Position numbers and translations under genes: made by a program
Notes under the pieces: model-generated
What the model was told of the DNA's origin: nothing
Seen by the model: only the letters and a program-made list of their open reading frames with translations
Databases searched by the model: none
Assembly (NCBI GenBank): GCA_031273925.1
Contig: JAISQW010000004.1
Coordinates: 1-64,000 of the forward strand
DNA: 64,000 bases
DNA from: Endomicrobium sp.
GTDB taxonomy: Bacteria > Elusimicrobiota > Endomicrobiia > Endomicrobiales > Endomicrobiaceae
Direction: 5' to 3'
Part shown: piece by piece, positions 59,579 through 64,000 of the stretch
Numbering within the stretch: the first letter of the stretch is position 1
How the letters are laid out: the number at the start of each line of letters is the position of its first letter

Positions 59579-62026
59579 ATGAAAAAATATAATTATTTCG
59601 ACATAGAAAAAAAATGGCAAAACAAATGGAAAAAGGAAAAGGTTTTTGAAAGTAATGAACTATTAGATAAAAAAAAATATTATTGTTTAGTTATGCTACC
59701 ATATCCATCAGGTGATTTACATATGGGACATGTAAGAAACTATACTATTGGAGATGTTGTTGCTAGATTTTACAGAATGCAACAAAAAAATGTTTTACAC
59801 CCAATGGGATGGGATGCTTTTGGATTACCTGCTGAAAATGCAGCTATAAATAATAAAATTCATCCTGTAAAATGGATAAAACAGAATATATTTCGTATGA
59901 AAAAACAGTTACAAAATCTTGGATTTTCTTATGACTGGAGTAGAGAAATTAAAACATGTGATCCAAAGTATTATAAATGGAATCAATGGTTTTTTATAAA
60001 GATGTGGGATAGGGGGTTGGTTTTTAAAAAAAATGCATATGTAAATTGGTGCAAATCTTGTAAAACTGTTTTAGCTAATGAACAAATTTCTGATAATACA
60101 TGTTGGAGGTGTAATACTAATATTAGTCGTAAGAAATTAAATCAATGGTTTCTTAAAATTACTGATTATGCTGATGAATTATTAAATGGACATAAACAAC
60201 TTTCTGGTTGGCCAAAACAAGTTATATCAATGCAAAAGAAATGGATAAACAAAACTTATGGTATGGAAATAAGTTTTACCTTATCAAAAATTAACAAAAA
60301 AATAAAAATATTTACTACAAGACCAGATACTCTTTTTGGCGTGACATTTTTGGTTATATCTCCTGAACATGATTTTATTGATGAAATAAAATCATATATT
60401 GAAAATTATAGTGAAGTTGAAATGTATATACATTCAAATAGAAATAACATTTTAAATAAAGATAAAACTGGTATTAAATTAAATGGTATTAGTGCAATAA
60501 ATCCATTGACAAATGAAAATATTCCAATTTACACATCTGATTATGTTTCAGTAGAACACGGAACAGGTATAATTATGGCTGTTCCGGCTCACGATCAAAG
60601 AGATTGGGAATTTGCAAAAAAGTTTAATATACCTATTAAAGAAGTTATAAAAAGTGAAACAAATTTTGTAGATATCAGTAAATGTGCTTATGAAGATGTA
60701 GGTATTCTTATAAATTCATGGCAATTTAATGGAATAAAATCCGATGAAGCTGTAAATATCATTTCAAGGTGGGTTGAAAAAAAAGGAGTTGGTAAGAAAG
60801 TTGTAAAATTTAAACTTAAAGACTGGCTTGTATCAAGACAAAGATATTGGGGTACACCAATACCAATGATCCATTGTAAAAAATGTGGCATTGTTGCTGT
60901 GTCTGAAAAAAAACTACCAGTGTTACTTCCAGAAAAAATTAATTTTGTTGATGGGTATGGATCATTATTGCAACAAAACCAAAATTTTATCAATGTCAAA
61001 TGTCCAAAATGTGGAATAGATGCAAAACGAGAAACTGATACTATGGATACTTTTATTGATTCGTCTTGGTATTATCTTAGATATTGTGATATTAATGATA
61101 ATATAGTTTTTGATATTAATAAAGTAAATTATTGGATGCCTGTTGATCAGTATATTGGTGGTATAGAACATGCTTGTATGCATTTATTATATTCGAGATT
61201 TTGGTATAAAGTTATTAGAGATTTGGGACTTGTAAAACATGATGAGCCTTTTACAAATCTTTTAACTCAAGGCATGGTAACGTTAAATGGTACTGCAATG
61301 TCAAAATCAAAAAAAAATATTATAAGTCCTGATGAAATGTTGAAAAAATATGGTGCAGACACTACAAGACTTTTCATTCTTTTTGCAGCACCTCCAAAAA
61401 AGCAATTCAATTGGACATATTGTGGTTTAATGGGATGTTGGAGATTTATAAATAGAATATGGCAGCTCTTAGACATTGTGAATAATAGAAGTAAAAAATA
61501 TGTTTCTACTAATAATGATGACATAATTAAAAAAGAAAAGATAAAGCTTCTAATAGCAATGCATAAGACAATAAAAAAAGTTACTGAAGATATAAAAAAG
61601 GAATTACAATTGAATACTGCAATTTCTTGTATTATGAAACTTGTAAATATTTTATATTCTTATAGATATCACTCAAACGATGATGGAATGTCTCTAAAGG
61701 TATATGAATCTGTCATTCTTTTAATGGCACCATTTACACCACATGTTTGTGAAGAAATTTGGGAAAAATTAGGACACAAAAAATATATATCAACCTATAC
61801 ATGGCCAACTTTTGATGAAAATATAATTAATGAATCTTTTGTAGAATTACCTATACAAATAAATGGCAAATTAAGAGGTAAAATAACAGTTTCAAAAAAT
61901 GCAAAGGAATGTGATATTAAAAGTGTTGTTGGTATGGATAACAAGATTTCAATACAATTACAAAATAAAAAAATATTGAAATTTATATATATAAAAAACA
62001 AAATCATTTCAATAATTGCAAAATAA
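59579..62026 (+). CDS. leuS: Leucyl-tRNA synthetase
   Basis: VMLPYPSGDLHMGHVRNYTIGDVVARFYRMQ; HPMGWDAFGLPAENAA; MSKSKKN. Confidence 0.97.
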   Translation: MKKYNYFDIEKKWQNKWKKEKVFESNELLDKKKYYCLVMLPYPSGDLHMGHVRNYTIGDVVARFYRMQQKNVLHPMGWDAFGLPAENAAINNKIHPVKWIKQNIFRMKKQLQNLGFSYDWSREIKTCDPKYYKWNQWFFIKMWDRGLVFKKNAYVNWCKSCKTVLANEQISDNTCWRCNTNISRKKLNQWFLKITDYADELLNGHKQLSGWPKQVISMQKKWINKTYGMEISFTLSKINKKIKIFTTRPDTLFGVTFLVISPEHDFIDEIKSYIENYSEVEMYIHSNRNNILNKDKTGIKLNGISAINPLTNENIPIYTSDYVSVEHGTGIIMAVPAHDQRDWEFAKKFNIPIKEVIKSETNFVDISKCAYEDVGILINSWQFNGIKSDEAVNIISRWVEKKGVGKKVVKFKLKDWLVSRQRYWGTPIPMIHCKKCGIVAVSEKKLPVLLPEKINFVDGYGSLLQQNQNFINVKCPKCGIDAKRETDTMDTFIDSSWYYLRYCDINDNIVFDINKVNYWMPVDQYIGGIEHACMHLLYSRFWYKVIRDLGLVKHDEPFTNLLTQGMVTLNGTAMSKSKKNIISPDEMLKKYGADTTRLFILFAAPPKKQFNWTYCGLMGCWRFINRIWQLLDIVNNRSKKYVSTNNDDIIKKEKIKLLIAMHKTIKKVTEDIKKELQLNTAISCIMKLVNILYSYRYHSNDDGMSLKVYESVILLMAPFTPHVCEEIWEKLGHKKYISTYTWPTFDENIINESFVELPIQINGKLRGKITVSKNAKECDIKSVVGMDNKISIQLQNKKILKFIYIKNKIISIIAK

Positions 62027-62034
62027 ATTTAATT

Positions 62035-62586
62035 ATGAAAAGAATTCTTATTATTTCTTTTATGTTGTTTTTATCATTGTTTACAATATATTGCATATCA
62101 GATTGTTGTGATTCAGTTTTGTCAAAAGAATTAAATGATAGTAATCGTACTAAAAAAATATATATAAAACCTTTTGTTAATAATACTGATCAATATGGTA
62201 TTGAAGTAGAATTTGTAAACGCAATTGTAAATGAAATAATAATGGATGAACGTATATCTTTAGAAAATAGTGAAACAGAATCTGATGTAGTTATTATTGG
62301 TATAATTGAGAAATATATTTTACATCAGTTGTTTTATGATATAAGTACTGCTTATGAACAGTATAAACTTTTTGTTGTATTAAATATTTCATTAATAAAC
62401 AAAAGCGACGGTAAAAATTTATTGAAAAATTCAAAAATAGAAGGCTTCCAAATTTATACTGATAAAACAAGGATGAAAATTATTAATGGTATAAAAAATA
62501 ATGACAATGATGAAGAAATGGCTAGAATGCTTCTTTGGAAAAGAATGTCTAAAAATATTATAAGATCAGTTGTAAGAGTTTTATGA
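62035..62586 (+). CDS. LptE-like LPS-assembly lipoprotein candidate
   Basis: Signal-type N-terminus with Cys; IYIKPFVNNTDQYGIEVEFVNAIVNEIIMDERISLENSETESDVVIIGIIEKY resembles the LptE pattern; between leuS and holA. Confidence 0.65.
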   Translation: MKRILIISFMLFLSLFTIYCISDCCDSVLSKELNDSNRTKKIYIKPFVNNTDQYGIEVEFVNAIVNEIIMDERISLENSETESDVVIIGIIEKYILHQLFYDISTAYEQYKLFVVLNISLINKSDGKNLLKNSKIEGFQIYTDKTRMKIINGIKNNDNDEEMARMLLWKRMSKNIIRSVVRVL

Positions 62587-62655
62587 AATATTAGATAAAT
62601 ATTTTTTTTATTTGGTTTATAAAATTTTTAACATATTTTTACAGGATTTTATTTA

Positions 62656-63690
62656 ATGCAGATTTTAAAGGTTCATGACTTTAACAAATTGATATTGAAC
62701 AAACATATATTCCCAGTATATTTATTTATGTGTGAAGAGTTATATCTTTTTGAAATGTGTCTTAATAAGCTAAAAAAACAAATTGACATGGATAGTAGTA
62801 ACAATGTTGATCAAGATTATTTTTATTTGCCAGAATCCTCTATAGAGAACATTGTAAGTACTGCTTATACATCTCCTTTTTTCAATAAAAAAAGGATTAT
62901 TATTGTTAAAGGTATCAATGAAATGAAAGGAGTAGATATTGAAAAATTTACAAACTATTTATTAAATATTACAAATGCTAATACATCATTACTTGTTTTA
63001 GTATATTTTGGTAATTTCAAAAATGATTTGAGTGTAAAAAGAAAAACATTTATCAATAAATGTATTACTTCTCAAAAATGTATTTGTGTTAATTGTGAAA
63101 AACCATGTAATGAAGAAGTAAAAAAATTTATAAAAACTGAATTTATAAAAAGAAAAAAAATAATTTCTGATGATCTAATTTCGAGAATTATAGATAAAAA
63201 TGGTACAGATTTATTGAATCTTTCAAATGAAATAGAAAAAATTGCACTATTTTTAGGCAAAAATCAAAAAATTAAAGATGAAGATTTAGAAAAAATTTAC
63301 GGATATGTTAAAGATTCAAACATCAACAAATTGTTATATAATATTGATAATAAAGATTTTAAAAATAGTATATATATTTTAGAAAAACTTTTAAATGAAA
63401 ACGTAAATTGTACTATGATACTTTCAGCAATTTCATCAAATATTAGGAAAATGATTATTGCGAAAAGTATGGTTAAAGAACAAAACATGTCTATTAATGA
63501 AATTGCTTCTTCAATTAGGATTTCTAATTCATATGTGAATATTTTTTTTATAAATCTAAAAAAACATAATGTAAACACGCTAAAGAGAAGTTTAAAAATG
63601 ATATTAGATGCAGATATTGCAATAAAAACTGTTTGTGGAGATATAAAATTCTCTCTATTGAGAATTATATTATTGATTTGTGGTGAATAA
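62656..63690 (+). CDS. holA: DNA polymerase III subunit delta
   Basis: PVYLFMCEELYLFEMCLNKLK...NGTDLLNLSNEIEKIALFLG; C-terminal KRSLKMILDADIAIKT. Confidence 0.88.
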   Translation: MQILKVHDFNKLILNKHIFPVYLFMCEELYLFEMCLNKLKKQIDMDSSNNVDQDYFYLPESSIENIVSTAYTSPFFNKKRIIIVKGINEMKGVDIEKFTNYLLNITNANTSLLVLVYFGNFKNDLSVKRKTFINKCITSQKCICVNCEKPCNEEVKKFIKTEFIKRKKIISDDLISRIIDKNGTDLLNLSNEIEKIALFLGKNQKIKDEDLEKIYGYVKDSNINKLLYNIDNKDFKNSIYILEKLLNENVNCTMILSAISSNIRKMIIAKSMVKEQNMSINEIASSIRISNSYVNIFFINLKKHNVNTLKRSLKMILDADIAIKTVCGDIKFSLLRIILLICGE

Positions 63691-63724
63691 TATAAAAAAA
63701 GAAACATTTATGATATCATGTTAA

Positions 63725-64000
63725 ATGATGAAAAAACAAAAACGTTTCTTTATTACGATTGAAGGTGGAGAAGGTTCAGGTAAGACAACACAATCTTTTT
63801 ATTTAAGAGATTATTTTCAACAAAAAGGGTATAAAACGTTACTTACAAGGGAGCCTGGCGGTACAGTTTTAGCCGAATGTATACGAAATATACTTTTAAA
63901 TCCAAATTTAAATTTGCTACCATTGAGTGAGCTTTTCTTATATGAAGCTGCTAGAGTTCAACATGTTAAAGAACTTATTTTGCCGGCTTTAATGTCAGAA
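63725..64000 (+). CDS. tmk: Thymidylate kinase, N-terminal part (truncated by window end)
   Basis: Read directly: MMKKQKRFFITIEGGEGSGKTTQSFYLRDYFQQKGYKTLLTREPGGTVLAECIRNILL...; P-loop and TREPGGT motif. Confidence 0.95.
   Translation, partial: MMKKQKRFFITIEGGEGSGKTTQSFYLRDYFQQKGYKTLLTREPGGTVLAECIRNILLNPNLNLLPLSELFLYEAARVQHVKELILPALMSE

Noticed and set aside
1-64000. CRISPR arrays, transposases, phage genes, toxin-antitoxin or biosynthetic clusters
   Set aside because: Scanned the ORF translations and spacers; no spaced repeats, integrase/transposase motifs or defence-type proteins were seen.

Overview
The window is a very AT-rich bacterial chromosome segment, almost entirely plus-strand and densely packed with core genes. 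I saw no mobile element, CRISPR array, rRNA or tRNA. In order it carries: the C-terminal end of EF-Tu; the S10/spc/alpha ribosomal superoperon (rpsJ to rplQ, with secY, adk, map, infA, rpmJ, rpoA); the rod-shape set mreB-mreC-mreD-PBP2-rodA; a small unlisted lipoprotein gene; a split cobalamin-dependent methionine synthase system; an LPS heptose/Kdo/Lpt export operon; lepA, lepB, nfeD/SPFH, secA, dxr, rseP, ispG, proS; lpdA-gcvT; exbB-exbD; infC-rpmI-rplT-pheS-pheT; a coiled-coil gene plus zapA; fau(ygfA), rny, ispA, dxs, leuS, an lptE-like gene, holA and the start of tmk. The content fits a diderm, LPS-bearing anaerobe with a compact genome. An Elusimicrobiota/Endomicrobium-like origin is my guess and is not demonstrated. 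Most of the window is ordinary housekeeping sequence and I do not see a convincing undescribed multi-gene system. The best leads are: (1) metH broken by a single-nucleotide shift exactly at TTT-CCC-TGA, either a pseudogene, a sequencing error or a +1 recoding site; (2) an unlisted 58-aa lipoprotein gene with its own promoter, a 5' hairpin and an unusual C6/G6 3' hairpin; (3) the zapA-fau intergenic region, with stable hairpins and a start-less minus-strand open frame; (4) a possible leaderless promoter for the zapA operon.
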